Assembly: GCA_963924555.1 (NCBI GenBank)
Contig: OZ004586.1
Span: 2,996,501 to 3,060,500 of the forward strand
Reading direction: 5' to 3'
Length of the DNA stretch: 64,000 bases
Origin: Crambe crambe
Lineage: Eukaryota; Porifera; Demospongiae; Poecilosclerida; Crambeidae
Shown here: piece by piece, positions 46,700 through 59,400 of the stretch
Position numbering within the stretch: position 1 is the first letter of the stretch
Layout of the letters: each line of letters begins with the position of its first letter
The notes under the pieces: model-generated
Seen by the model: the letters and a program-made list of their open reading frames with translations, nothing else
Databases searched by the model: none
Told to the model about the DNA's origin: nothing
Made by a program: the position numbers and the translations under genes

Positions 46700-47166
46700 C
46701 TGCAGTGGCGTAGGAAGATGGTTTTGAATAGGGGGGCCACCTAAGTAATAGTCAAGACCACGCCTGTTTTACTGGAGGGGGGGGGGGGGGGGGGGGGGGC
46801 ACTAATGACTAGTTTTTAGAAAAAATCAAACTCCAAAGTAATTTATTCTTCGTTGGTTTACAATATAATTATTATGGCTAATTCTTTGTGTATGTATAGT
46901 TGTTCAATTGACATTCAGTCATAGTGCTTCTTAAATAGAAGGGAAGAAAAAGAGCGTTCTGCTGTGGCTGAAGTGACTGAAAATGTCAAGTATAATCTAA
47001 TCACTTCCTGAAACATACCTTTATAGATTTCACTTTTATTATAATGCAGTGTAGTATAGTATGTAGCTATAGCAATTATGCAATCAATAATAAGGGGAGC
47101 CTACCCCCTGTCTGAAAATAATAGGGGGCCCTGGCCCCTGTGGCCCCCCCTGTTCCTACGCCAGTG
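46700..47166. mobile_element. 467-bp MITE with GGCGTAGGAA ends, 8-bp target duplication
   Basis: CAGTGGCGTAGGAAGATG at the left and CACTGGCGTAGGAACAGG (reverse of the right end) are inverted; GGGGGGCC follows on both sides. TGTCATGT flanks at 46692-46699 and 47167-47174. An 8-bp duplication and CAGTGGCG ends fit hAT. It contains a run of 23 G (46777-46799). Confidence 0.7.
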
Positions 47167-47224
47167 TGTCATGTACGTAGATGCAACCTCTGGACACATG
47201 GGAGTTAGAAAAACTCTGTTTAGA

Positions 47225-49010
47225 ATTTCAGAGCGTTTCTATTGGAAAGGAGTTTCAAAGGATGTTGAAAATAATTATGGTAAGCTCCAGTATCCATCAT
47301 TGCTTCTACTGAAACACCACCAACTTTCACAGACAAATACACAGTTGGTCCAACAGCCTTGAGATATTCACACTTTTCAGTGGCTGTAATGGCATTGGCT
47401 TTCACGATGTTGGCATTACTATCCAACAGTGTTTGCTCCTCCTGGAGTTGACGTTGAGCAAGCACATCTTGCAACTGTTGTGTCGACACACTTTCCAACG
47501 AGACAATAATTCTTGGCTGATTCCTTTGACTCCTTGGATTCCACTGGGGCAGTACATGACTTTGGAGCAAGGCTTCCTTTCCCCCGTCCTGGAGCTTCCT
47601 GGCGTCTCACTTGCTGTGGACAATTACGCGAGATATGTCCGGTCTGCTTACAATTGTAATAGGTACGCTCGCAGACTGGTACGAACTTAGGAGGTACACT
47701 TCCTCCTTTACTATCCCCATGGGAACTTTCAGCAACCTTGTGTCGGTTTTCACTACTTCCTTTTGATCTTGAAAGTGGCTTATCACTCTTAGCTGGTGCA
47801 TCTCCCCTTGAAGTGGCAGATTCAGCATACTGCTTTTCATGTTGTTCTAGCACTCGAGCACGATCAAACAACTCTTGGAAAGTCTCATTAGTCTTCGGAG
47901 CACCCAACTTCCGTTGCCATTTTACGTGAATAGCTTAGGAGTCTATCAAATTCCTTTCCATGACTCGATGGAAATGCCTTACGTCCGAGCATCTGTAACT
48001 CCATTCCCAGCTCTTCAATTGTTTCTTTACCTTGCATTTTGTGATGGAATTCATGCCCTCTAAGCTCTTCGATGTCAACAAGTTTAAAGCGTTTGCGTAA
48101 AGCTTCCACTGCTCGATCATAATCGTCATGGTCTGCTGGCACAAATGTATGGTAAGCTTTAAGAGCAGTCTTCTCAAGGAGTAACTTAAGTTGATGTAAA
48201 TGCCGGGCAGGTCCCCATCCTGCTAACTTAGCTCGCTCCTCAAAAAGTTCCAACCATCGATCGAATGTCTTCTCTTCCTCCTGCAGGTCATCACCAGTAA
48301 ATGACTTCAGTGGAGGAAGGTGCTGAGTAGCAGTAACTGGCATTTGAGCTGCTATGGCTTCCGTCTGAGCCTTAAATAGTTTCTCCATGGTAGATACCAA
48401 GATAGCGGACACAGTATCCTGACTCATCGTCGAGAATTCAGTCCCAGCCTCGTCTTCTACAGTCCCGGGAACACTAGTACTAGTAGTATGCTCAGTAGGC
48501 GAACTTTCAATTGCCTCACTTCTGACTGCCTCACTGGTCTCGTTGACGTTGGTTTCACTTGCAGTCATAGTAGTGACCTCACCTGTGGCCTCACTGTGTT
48601 TTTCAGCAGTTAGCACACTAATCTTCTCTGTCAATTCAGTCACTTGTCGCTGCAGTTTCATTTTTTCCATAGAAAATGAAGCACTTAGGGCATCAGTACG
48701 TTCTCGTTCACAGTCAACCAATATTTGTTCACATTGGAGGGCCACCTGATACTCCTGTCGTACTCTTTTGAGAGCTCGAAGGTGTTCTAGCTCAGCAATA
48801 CTTTGGCTTCTTCAAGTTCCTTTCTTGAATTAGCAGAATTAGCTTCTACTTCAGCTTCAAATTGGAGTAACTTCTCGTGCATTTCTTCAAGTTGTAGGTC
48901 TTTGTCACAAACCTGTTCTTCAAGAGTCTTCACTTGAGCTTCTAACTCACTCACTTGAACTTTCAGTTCAGTTGTCAACTCAGCTGCTTGTTCACTAAGT
49001 TCAGCTAATA
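47225..49010 (-). pseudogene. gag and protease block of another LTR element, frame-broken
   Basis: On the minus strand, a long coiled coil (48978-48787, TTELKVQVSELEAQVKTLEE) is followed after a frame break by 48745-47888 (gag: LPPLKSFTGDD, WLELFEERAKLAGW, AYHTFVPADHDDYDRAVEAL). Another shift leads to 47907-47419 with a zinc-knuckle-like YNCKQTGHISRNC, whose first Cys is replaced by Tyr. A third shift leads to a protease segment VYLSVKVGGVSVEAMMDTGA (to about 47280). The order is gag, knuckle, protease, as in gypsy elements. It lies inside the plus-strand integrase, so it is a later insertion or a rearranged half of another copy. Confidence 0.65.
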
Positions 49011-49550
49011 GCTATGGTCCTAGAATACTTGTCCCCCACCTCCTACAATTTTGCTATTTTCATGGGTGATGTGTGTCAGAGGAATAACCAGAAGCTTATG
49101 ATTATGAGACCTGAGCTGCACAATGTTCCTGTGCATTCCCCATGGTTTCATGTTGCAATAGACTTTATTGGACCGATATCTCCACGATCTCAATTAGGAA
49201 TCAACACTAATCGATTACTTCATAAAATAGGCTGAGACTATACCTTTGCCGAACAAGGAGGCACAAGGCGTGGCAAATTCACTATTCAAAATAAATCTTT
49301 AATAATGAGTTGCATCACTAAATATACAATTCATAAATAATATTTTATCAGATCTTTATGCTAATGGGCATCCCAAAGATTCTCACAACTGACCAGGGAA
49401 GTGAGTTCAAGAATAATCTCAACGATGATGATAAAGCTCCTTGGTATCAAGCATCTGTGGCTACAAAGATTGGTACCATGTGGAGTGTGCACATTTTCCT
49501 AGCAATTTACCTAAAAAAGAAAGTGGTAGCTGTTCATCATGACTGATAAC

Positions 49551-50544
49551 TTTGCTATGGACCAACAATGTTTTTTAATTTATGATATTCGCTATTATTG
49601 AGATTGCCATATGTCCCAGAGACAAGAAATATTTGTCCTAGGACAAAATTGGTCCTAGTGCTGTATTTTATCTATTAGTAGTGATACCGGATGCTATGGT
49701 GGGCGGGGTCACTTTTTTTATACGTAAAGATAATACTGCAGGATGGCACCAAAAGTGACCAAGATATAACCTGGCTGCGAAGGTCCAGATCCAAAGAAAT
49801 TCAGAAAAAAAGCATATCAACAGAATCCTAATATTCTAGAGAATCTAACTGTGACAGTTTCTTTTAGATATAGTGCTAAAATTAGATTTGATGTTCAAAA
49901 ACATATTTAAATTTCGATTTTCTTATGATATAACGCTTGAATAGGTCATGAAACCATATTTTTTGGAAACTTCATCAAAAACTGATTCTGGTACCTTGGA
50001 TAACTTCTTGCATCAAGCAGAAAAGAAGGCACGCAAGAAGGATAAGGCATTCCTTATATAACTGATAGGTCAAAGTTCACGACCTCAACCCTTTCCCGCT
50101 AAATTTGAATCTGTGCTGCCTCAGGTGAATAGCCTAACCCCCCTCACCACATTTTAATGTAAAATAAAAGTTGTGAAAAAGGTTTGAATTCTGAATCAAT
50201 CTCTGAACAACACAAATCAGTTCTGGCTGTGGAGTCATAGTTGATTAATGCTGCAGTCTGAATTCCTTAATAACAGCAAAGCTCTCAGATCCTGTACATG
50301 ACTTTGAACATCAATCACTGTCCACTGCAAAGTTTGGAAGCAGAAATTGCAGGTTTAATGCCACAAATTCTAAAATATAGCAAAGCCGTAATACAGTAAA
50401 TTTGAAATGAGCAACCAAAACACGTTTTAGATGGGGAGGGTAGGCCTACTCAAGTTCCTAACTTTGTCAATGTTGTGTACATTCAGAACAGGGACAGACT
50501 CTAGGACAAATTAACAACGATTGTACAACAGTTTCTACTAGTCT
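49551..50544. other. Intergenic with palindromic GTCCTAGGAC motif
   Basis: No gene. TTTGTCCTAGGACAAAATT at about 49634 recurs at about 56132-56186. AGTAGTGATACCGG at about 49677 is inverted at about 55988-56003. Together they may mark an older element that surrounds the 5.1 kb transposon. Confidence 0.45.
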
Positions 50545-50553
50545 GGTGTAGTC
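50545..50553 (+). other. Target-site duplication, left copy
   Basis: GGTGTAGTC at 50545-50553 is repeated exactly at 55639-55647, just outside the two ends of the 5.1 kb element. Confidence 0.85.
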
Positions 50554-50738
50554 TAGTCTGGCGGCGCAGCCCCGAGCGCGAAGCGCGAGGGTCTGGTAGC
50601 ACATAATACTTCGAGTTGTTCCCTACGCGCACGCGTCAAAAGTTAATTGAATACGTAGCATGACGGAAATGATACAATATATACGTCACGTCATGACCAC
50701 GTGGTCAATGTGATAGTCGATCGTGGTGTGAGTTAATT

Positions 50739-53700
50739 ATGAGTCAGTGTGACCGTTGCTGTGGTTGTGGCAATGATGTCACAGATAAGAAGACAAACAG
50801 GAGACTGCTACGTTCTTCCAAATCACAACATGTCTTTTCTCTCTGGAAGGCTTTTGTAACCCTTCTTGCAACCTTGGTGAAGGCTTTGAGTACATGTGTA
50901 GATCTTGCTTCTCGGCATTTGAACGATATGCAGACCTACAGAAAAAAATAGAAAATAATCTAGTTAAATATTTCGATGAACAAAGCACTACACCCAAGCG
51001 AATCAAACTTGACCCCAGTCCTGTTATGTTGTCAACTGATTCCTCTGCAAGCTCTTCTCCAGCTGTTGGGGTATGAATCTTGCAATAAAAGAAAAGCATA
51101 ATTAGCTATAACATTATATTTTTGTGTAGGTACATGTGGCATACAAGAAGCCTAAATTATACATGTTGACTCCAACTAGGAAAAAGATTGGTAAAGCTGT
51201 TGCCAGGGGGAGCAAATATGCTATAGTTAGAGAGTGCTTTACTGATCCCAAAACCAGGCAGTTTGTTCTTAATTACCTTGGTAATATCATATGCAAAGAA
51301 ATAAAAACAATGGTCTCACTGGAATCAAACTCAATTCTTCAGAGTTCTAAATTGGAAGATTTTAAATGGGATATGCTTCTGAATGAATTATATAAATATG
51401 CTCCTATCTTTATTAATTTACTTCAATGCCTCACCAAAACAAAAACCAAACGTTCTAATGAAAAAGCTGTCATTGGCATGTGTGCCTCTATTCTCCTCAA
51501 GCATCGCTACTCCAGAATGAGCCTTATTCAAAAAATAATATCTATCATTCTTTATGCTGGGCATACTTCAAAACAGGTGTGTACCTTACATTTATTAAGA
51601 TATGATACTCTATGTAATATTACTCTGAAAGGTGTATACAAGGCTTCAAAGACTGAATATCTGCATGTCACATTCAACAGTAATTCGTACTTTAAGTCAG
51701 CTGGGCTCCAACCATGACATCAAGGTAAAGAAATGGAAGGAAAATCTACAAAAAGAATTGACTGAGGTAATCAAACCTGTCTGACCATTCTATTATGGCA
51801 CATGTATTTATACCACTCCAGAACAAAACTCATTCAATGGATGTGTCCCTAATAGGACTCGAGGAGGGAGACACTTCAGATAACAGTGATTCATCTGATT
51901 CTGATATAGACAGTGAGCCCGAAGCCCCTCCCTACTCACCTCTCCCATCTGATTTTGATTACTCTACATCAAGCTCTGAAGAAGAGGTAGAAATGGAAGA
52001 GATTGACAAGGATGCTGAGGAAACAGTTGCTGAGAAAACAGTTGTTGAGGAAACAAATCAACAAGCCAATTTGGAGCATATTGAAGATAAGGGTGAGATA
52101 GTGACATACACAATGGTTGGAGACAACCTTGACAGTACGATCAAACGAAGATACATGAGAGTAGGCCAAGGCAATCTATCACTACACTACTTTCACTTCT
52201 TTGCTGCCTTAGATAGACTAAATCTAAGCAAGCTCTCATTTTCGGCACCACCAAAGCCTACAAAAACAGCAAAAGAATGTGCATTATCTCTCCTACCATC
52301 AATTGCAGACGATCATGCACTCAGAAGTAATTTCATCACCTTGGTTTCACGTGTTATAGCTACCCATTTAGAAAGCATTGGATTTGATTGCTGTAAGCTA
52401 ATGAATTGGCACATCACTCATGATTATCAAAAAGAGATGTCAATGAAATCAGAGTGGGTAAGTTTGTTTTAATTAAGAAAGTGTTTTTATTAAGAGATAA
52501 AATAGATTCCTCTAGGTATCATTCTGGAGAACGAAAATAAGATGGAAGGGATGATTGAAATTATGAGATTATTGCATGGTTATGTTCCAACCAAAAGATG
52601 TGATCGTACATACATCTATGAGGGCAGAGAGATCACTATTCCTAAAGCAATTGTGCATGCAATTCTCCTGGGAGGTGATCAGCTGACAGCAGCTCGTGCC
52701 AGGGGAGCCAAAAAGGCAAAAGTTAACTCTGTTGATCCAGAACTTCGATTTGAGGGATTAATTCCTGTGGCAGAGGATTGGCACACAAGACTCAATTTAT
52801 TATGTGTAAGAGCATAAGCTACCATATTAATCTTTAATAGCATTATTATGGAGGTACTATATGTCATTTGGATCATCTTCTGATCATGGCACTCTTTTCC
52901 AGCTAAGAAACCTAATCAACCGTACCAATGTCATCAAAGATCCCACTTCAAACTTTAATGCTTGTGATGATTACTTCAATACAGTTGTTTCGGCTCATAT
53001 AATTGCAGCATTAAATGAATTGGATGCTACAGATTTCAATCCTACAGTGGACTGGATGAAGTCTGATGAAGACAGGAAGAAAATTGTACTCAGTTTGTCT
53101 ACAAAACTAGTGGATAGATATGTTGACTTAGAAGTCCATCTGATGACAGCATTCAGGAGTACGCTATACAACTACTTAGTTTAGGGTGCTTCTACAAAGA
53201 GTTCTCAGATGCAATTAAAGAAGGGGATGGCAACAGAATATTGAGGTGCTGGAGGTACCTCTTGCCAATATTTTGGAATAGTGGGCGTACCAACTATTCT
53301 GGTGAAGTATTTAACATGCTTTATCAACACAACTACTTGTTATCACCAGCTCATGCACTGCAGCTACTATGGAGTCGATCTATTAATGTACATGGGCGGC
53401 CTGGAAAAAATGTTCCAGCTGACTTACACTTGGAACATTTAAACAGAACAGTGAAAGAGTGCATAAAAGGACTAGGAGCCAACAAAACAGACCAAGTTAT
53501 AAAACGTGTTGGTTATGCATTGGGAACAATAGTACCCGTCTTGGAGCACTATGATTTGGATAATGATGTACCCTCTCTATCAGGTGCTCATACTCGAAAG
53601 AGTGCAGTACAGGATTTAAACATGCTGGTAAACGAACTTTCTAAGTCAAGAGTTTTTTCCCATAGGAAAGGAAGGAAGCACCAAAAATTCTCAAAGCCAA

Positions 53701-53792
53701 GAATTGTATTACATGGAAGAAGCAAAGTAACTTTAAATGAATGGATGATAGCAAAAATTAAAAAAACTACTAAAATAACTGTCACATTATAA
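50739..53792 (+). pseudogene. DUF6589-like protein, candidate RNase H-fold transposase, frame-broken
   Basis: The N-terminus has a CxxC pair (MSQCDRCCGCGNDVTDKKTN) and, after a frame break near 50830, CNPSC and MCRSCFSAFERY, together a zinc-finger-like unit. Exons with good GT/AG sites follow: to 51070, 51130-51576, 51632-51766 and 51822-52457, then 52516-52805 and 52860-53792 with frame faults at their joints. Conserved points are MVGDNLDSTIKRRYMR (about 52110), HYFHFFAALDRL, ILLGGDQLTAARARGAKKA (about 52665), EDWHTRLNLL, TNYSGEVFNMLY (about 53295) and VPADLHLEHLNRTVK. I match this from memory to DUF6589. The spaced GDN, GDQ and E could be a DDE/DDD-type active site; that is inference. Acidic Ser-rich insert at 51870-52060. 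Confidence 0.6.
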
Positions 53793-55483
53793 ATGAATTT
53801 CGCTTAATAGCACAAGAACCACAGTCACATACTTTTGCACAAACATCACAACACAAGCACTTACTGCCTAAATCTACATGTTCATATGCTTCCATACCAC
53901 TAAATAATAAATCTCTACGGCAATGCGTTTCATTATCAATGTACTTCATCATGGCTTCACTTTTTTTATGCTTATTTTTTCCCATTGGTGATAAAAAAAG
54001 CAAGAGATGGGTTACCATCACGTCCACCTCGGCCTGTCTCTTGAATATAACTTTCAATATCATCAGGTGCTCCTACATGAATAACCTCCCGAACATCTTG
54101 ACAATCAATCCCCATCCCAAATGCGACTGTTGCTACTACTATTCTAAGCCGAGAGTCTGTGCATGTAAAATTTTTGATTATTTCTTCCTTAATTGCTTGA
54201 TCCGTTACACTAGTATAAATATCAATTAGTCGGAAATAAGGAATATTGGGAGAACCTGGGGGCGCAGTAAACTTACTGCCCAAGCTATCCCTGAAAAGAA
54301 TAAAAATATCTGAACAAACTTCAAATCTACGACAGTAAATAATTATTCGGGGCATCTTTGTACGTAGCTCACTGAGACACTGTATCATAGGTTCAAATGT
54401 ATTAGCCAAATCAACAAACTTTTTTACTGAATAAACTATATTCCTTTTGCAGGGGCACCTTATCATAACAAAAGGATCGTGTAACCCGATCGTTTTAGAT
54501 ACAGAGTACCTTAGTGTTTTTGGTGCTGTAGCGGTTAATGCCATAACATTAGTGCCTATGGGTAAAATAGATCGTACTTCCCCTATACGACGCAAAGTGG
54601 AGCGAAAAGTATCCCCCCTAAAATAAGAACACTTCACTAACTAGTCATCCTTACAAATATATAACAGCAGAGTTCTGCCCACACTGGTCGACAGTGGCTA
54701 TTTCGGCTACCACTTATTATACTATTAGACTTATGCTACATATCAGTGATGGTTTTGATCATTCAAAGGGACACCCCCTAAATGAACATAGTCTTATAAA
54801 GTGGCATGGCAAAATAAATTTCAGCCACCACTCAAAGAATCCTGGGCAGAACCCTGATAACATAACGTACCACTTGGCAATACAGTGCGCCTCATCAACC
54901 ACAAAGCCTCTGAGCCTGTTTGAATAAGTATCACCAGTGAGCATACTTCTCCATCGCTTGCTATCTAGCAATAACTCTGGAGTGATGAATACCAACTGAT
55001 ACTCTCCAGCATGCACCCCTTTCTTCATTGAAGTATCCTCACGACCTCCAGTAACACAAGCAACAGAAAGCCCTCTTTTGCTGAAGCTATCCACCTGCAG
55101 TGCCATGAGAGATAAACACATCTTTGACTTGCTTAGTATGAATATTAAAAACTGCATAACCGGCTGCACTAATCTGCTCATTTACAGCTAGTATTCACCT
55201 GATCTTTCATGATAACAATTAATGGGCTCACAACGATCACTATAGGCTTCTGATCAGCTGGTGAAGATTCTATCTCTTCAAAAGCAAGAGGAAGACATGC
55301 ATAGCACAAGCTTTTCCCGAATCCTGTGGGAAGGACGGCAAAAACATCTCTCCCAGATAGGAATGCTATCAGAACCTCTAGTTGCTCTTCCTTCAACCCT
55401 TGATATCCCAGCTTCGCTGCAGCATGGGTAGCTGCTTCTTTCAGGTTAGTTGGGTTAGTTGCCATACCGTTCAGAAAGGTCAA
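53782..55483 (-). pseudogene. RecQ-like superfamily 2 DNA helicase of the transposon, one frame fault
   Basis: Exons on the minus strand: 55483-55199, 55094-54871 and 54617-53782. Motifs in order: Q/0 motif (GYQGLKEEQLEVL), Walker A LPTGFGKSLCY, VSPLIVIMKDQ, DEAH box VVDEAHCIAKW, LTATAP, IIIYCRR, VVATVAFGMGIDCQDVR and ETGRGGRDGNPS. The RecQ zinc region follows: YIDNETHCRRDLL and CLCCDVC. Both introns are short and carry proper GT/AG ends. At about 53978 a run of six A (GGGAAAAAATAAG) leads to a stop in one frame, while the other frame continues through the zinc region, so a one-base indel is likely. The unspliced parts sum to about 450 residues, short for cellular RecQ proteins: helicase core plus zinc domain, no HRDC. 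Confidence 0.8.
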
Positions 55484-55647
55484 TAGGTCATTCTATGTCG
55501 TGACTCATTATGACTCATAACACGTAAATTAATGATATTCATTCATTTATCAGGTTTTCTGATAAAGGAACAACTCGAAGTATTATGTGATTCCAGACCC
55601 TCGCGCTCGCGCGCGCTCGGGGCTGCGCCGCCAGACTAGGTGTAGTC

Positions 55648-56289
55648 CAGACTACATGGCCTTTTTTAAATTTACCCTTAGTTCTATACTCACTTTCATA
55701 CTCTTCCATATGAACTTTGTTTGAAGAAAATCCATCCAGTAGATCCTAAGATACGAGCAAAAGATTGCAGTACTATTAGCCATTATGACCTTTAACCTAC
55801 TTGGAAAGGTGCCATTTTTTTTAATTAAAAGAAAGTAAAATTTTCCTGTACAATTTCAATTGCAAAATGTTACGTATCTCTCCTTCTACTGGATGGATTT
55901 CTATCGGATAAAGTTTATCTGGCTGAGGAAAGAGAGCTTAATATTTTTAAGACATGAATTTATAGTTTCATAGTATTTTAAAAAATAGCCCGGTATCACT
56001 ACTATTAGCTATAGAGATTGAATTATTCTCTCTGGAAGGACTAAGTATAGCTATGTTGCGTCCCAGCTATATAGCTATAGGAGACAAGATATGACTGGTA
56101 GGACCAAATAATTGTATGTCCCAGAGACAAGCGTATTTTGTCCTAGGACAAAATACGTCAGAAATATTTGGTCCTAGGACAAAATATTGGTAGGACCATT
56201 TATGTCATGACAGGACCCACACACAATTAGTTTCCTGTTAGCTATAATGATGTATTACATTATTGTAGCTCACTGCTATAAATATCTAA
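55648..56289. other. Intergenic; repeated GTCCTAGGAC palindromes
   Basis: No gene. ATTTTGTCCTAGGACAAAAT (about 56132) and a second copy about 30 bp on repeat the motif at 49634. Confidence 0.45.
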
Positions 56290-56401
56290 CAGGAAATGAC
56301 TACTTCCACCATGCATATTGATCTAGAGCTAATCATTTTAACTACACTAAGTATAGTTCTGGCTACATCATTCATAGCTAGCTAATCCTTAGCAAAATAT
56401 C
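56290..56401 (+). promoter_or_regulatory. Upstream block (class 2) of phosphatase receptor copy 3
   Basis: ACAGGAAATGACTACTTCCAC and CCTTAGCAAAATATCATGTTG align with the block before 42928. Class 1 motifs (GTGTGGTTTTATG, GAGTTAGTTAG) are absent. Confidence 0.4.
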
Positions 56402-59400
56402 ATGTTGGATGGTATACTACTTCTAACTCTTGGACTTGTGTTCACTCTCTCATCTGTACAGAGTCAAGGTGAGTGCTTATAAAGACTCAGCAGCTAGCCA
56501 TTAATTTTAAACTACTCTTTTAACAAGTTTGTCTTCAAAAAGACCTGTGCCTGGTAGAATATGAGATAGTACAGTGCACACTGTTGAAATTCAATTCTAG
56601 CTAAGCTTATGTATATATTAAAACATCAAATGAAATTCGAGTTAGTCAGTGCCCTCTGATTGGCTTTTCAAATATTCACTTCCATGCAAGGCCTGTAGTT
56701 GATCTCATTGTTCTTGCCTTTCCCATCATCTGACATGACATGTGGTGTCTCTGTTCTTTCTCTCTCTCGGTGTTCTTATCTCCAACTGTGATTAAGTCAT
56801 GGTTACCTTGTGGGCTCCTGCTCCTCAGCCATGAGGTTAGATAAAAAGCCACGTGGCATTTATGGCTGCATACACGCTAACTTTACTTCTCGCAAAAACA
56901 TTGTCAGTGGTGTTGCACGGGCGGAACGCCCACCTACTAGTTTATAACGCCTGAAACCCGGAAGTAGGGGAGGTACTCGACGTGCCATAGATGATCCCGG
57001 CACTGCGCCTCGGCACTCCAGTACTGAGGCAAAAAAATCATGCATGATGGTGACTCAGAAGATTTTTACTCACACAGAGATCTCAGATCAATTATTCCTA
57101 TATAATATAGCCACATACAATTCTCATGCATGGATTAAAACGAGCAAGCTATAGTGTATACTATGTCTACGTATGTACAATGTATGCAGAACAAGCTCCT
57201 ACTGACCTCATGGTTAGACAAATTGGGATAAATAGAGTGAGAGTCTCCTGGACACCACCACCCAATCCTCCTAGTAGGGGATACATGATAATAATAGGTG
57301 ATACAAGACCTACAGACTTCAGTGCTGGTATAAAAGTATTATTTGGAGCATCTAGTTATGCTACAGGACAGCCACCTGGTACACTTACTTATTGGCTGGT
57401 TACACTTTATGGGACTCCAATAGTAATAGGACCTGTGAGTTGCACTGTAAGAGGTGAGGAAAAGCTTATTATGTAGATACAGTCAGTAACTAATGAGTGT
57501 TCTATCAGATTTTAGCAGGCCAATAAACATCACTTTCTCATCAATAACTGCCACATCTGTGACCATATCCTGGACCCAGCCTCCATTCAGTCTCTCAATG
57601 GATGAGTATAGAGTAGAACTGAGACGAGTAACTGATGCAAGGCAGTTGTGTACAATGGTTGAGGATGATATGTCCAGGATCACTAGTGGTACTTCAACAG
57701 TAGATTTTTCTAACCTACAGGAATTCAGTATTTACAATGTAACAATTACTGATATATTACCAAGTGGATTCACTGCTACTCTGAAACCAACTGTAGAGTT
57801 CACTACAAAGGCAGCTGGTATGACCATACTGAAATCACATAGCTGGCTAATAACAATGCTAATGGTTTGCTCTGCTGCAGCACCTACTGCTCCCCCACGC
57901 AGCATAAACACTCCCTCTATCACCTCCAGAAGTGTTAGTGTGTCCTGGAGACAAATCACATGCATTGAACGCAATGGTCCAATCACTAACTACAGTGTGG
58001 AATTCCTAGAAGTCGGAGGGGCTCTGATCCCTGATGTGGTGGTGAATAGGACCTTCACAGCTAGTGGACTCATTCCTTACACAAACTACACCTTCAAAGT
58101 TGCTGGAGTCAATGATAATGGCACTGGACCCTTCTCTAATGTAACCAGTATTCTGACAGAAGAAGAAAGTAATTTTCTAGTTACGTATGTAGCTATTGAT
58201 TTTGTCTGCTGTATTCTTTATGTGTAGCTCCTGGTCCTGTGTCTAACTTTGCTGGTACTCCTAAGTTCACTTCCATTGTACTCACTTGGAGTCCTCCTCA
58301 AGAACCTAATGGAGTCATCGTTTATTATGAAGTCACTTACACAGTCAATGGAAACAATACTTTCAGAGTGAACACCTCAGTCTTGAGCACTACATTCACT
58401 ATCCCATCATTGACTCCACAAACAAGAGTCTCTGCTATTACAGTCACTGCTTACACAAGAATAGGTCGAGGAGGACCTGCTAATTTACCTGATCAGACTA
58501 CACTTGAGTTACGTGAGTTATTGCCCCTGCATGCCTCATATTATAATCATTGCTGCCACTTGCAGCTGTAGTGATGAATGTCATGGTGGAGATGTTGTCT
58601 AATACTTCAGTTAATATTTCATGGGAAAGTATTGACACTTCAGAGCTCACAATAAGCTACAGAGTCTACTATTATCAACCTGAAAATATGGATGCCTTTG
58701 TCCATGCTTCTAGCAACTCTATTGTTATTGATAATCTGATAAGTAATGTGGAGTACTTGTTTTATGTGGTGGTTATTGCTGAAGTTGATGGACAAACATT
58801 TACTGGACAGAGATCAATGACTGTAATGATAGGGGCTGTCTCAACTGAAGGTACGTATGTTACTTACTCAACTGCTTCATAGTAATAATGTAATGTTCTA
58901 AACTTGTGTAGCTTATACATCGGCAATATCAACATCAACATCACCACCTGCTACACCAGTTGGAGTCATTATAGGAGTAATACTCCTGATCATTAGCATT
59001 GCCATAATAACTGTACTAGTAATATTCCTAGGATTTTGGTTTAAAAGGTAAACTAGCCAGCTACAATGAGGAGACTGCACAATTATTGGGATGATAATTT
59101 TTGTAGAAGACAAGATGGAAAATCTGACAAGAGTATTGCAGTAGTAGGATACACAAAGCCAAAACCAAATATTGTAACCGTACTAGAGCATACTTCAGGT
59201 AATGAAGAGGTTAAAAGTTAACATTGACTGCCATGAAAATAGCTAATTATTACCTACAGGACCACAGATTGAAGATTTTCCTGTGGACAGAGTTTTAGTG
59301 GAAGGTGAAGGTGTGTCATTCAAGGTGGCAGTGAGGGGAGACCCAGAACCAATGCTCACATGGTACCATGAAGGAAATGAATTGATATCTGATTACTCCC

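Larger units (their letters stand above)
46640..49550 (+). pseudogene. Gypsy-type integrase remnant, split by two insertions
   Basis: Plus-strand pieces of an integrase. The first is the H2C2 zinc region: IMTSHVM before the MITE and ATSGHMGVRKTLFRISERFY after it (47175-47280). The second (about 49065-49200) has CQRNNQKLMIMRPELHNVP and the catalytic start VAIDFIGPI. The third (about 49358-49420) has GIPKILTTDQGSEFKNNL, containing the second catalytic aspartate. They are separated by a 467-bp MITE (46700-47166), a 1.7 kb minus-strand gag/protease block (about 47281-49015) and unrelated sequence at 49204-49355. Removing the MITE and one TGTCATGT restores the frame across the first break. Confidence 0.65.
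50554..55638. mobile_element. 5.1 kb DNA transposon carrying a DUF6589-like protein and a RecQ-like helicase
   Basis: Terminal inverted repeats of about 70 bp (50554-50623, 55567-55638) begin TAGTCTGGCGGCGCAGCCCC and end near CTTCGAGTTGTTCC, with a 9-bp duplication outside. Two genes lie head to head at their 3' ends: the + strand 50739-53792 and the - strand 53782-55483, overlapping by 11 bp. Both have small frame faults, so the copy is probably inactive though young (repeats still nearly the same). I infer that the + gene is the transposase and the helicase an accessory replication or repair factor. Confidence 0.85.

Noticed and set aside
46777..46799. G23 run (and C17 at 36952-36968) as a quadruplex or regulatory site
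   Set aside because: Both lie inside MITEs and are simple homopolymers whose lengths are unreliable in assemblies.
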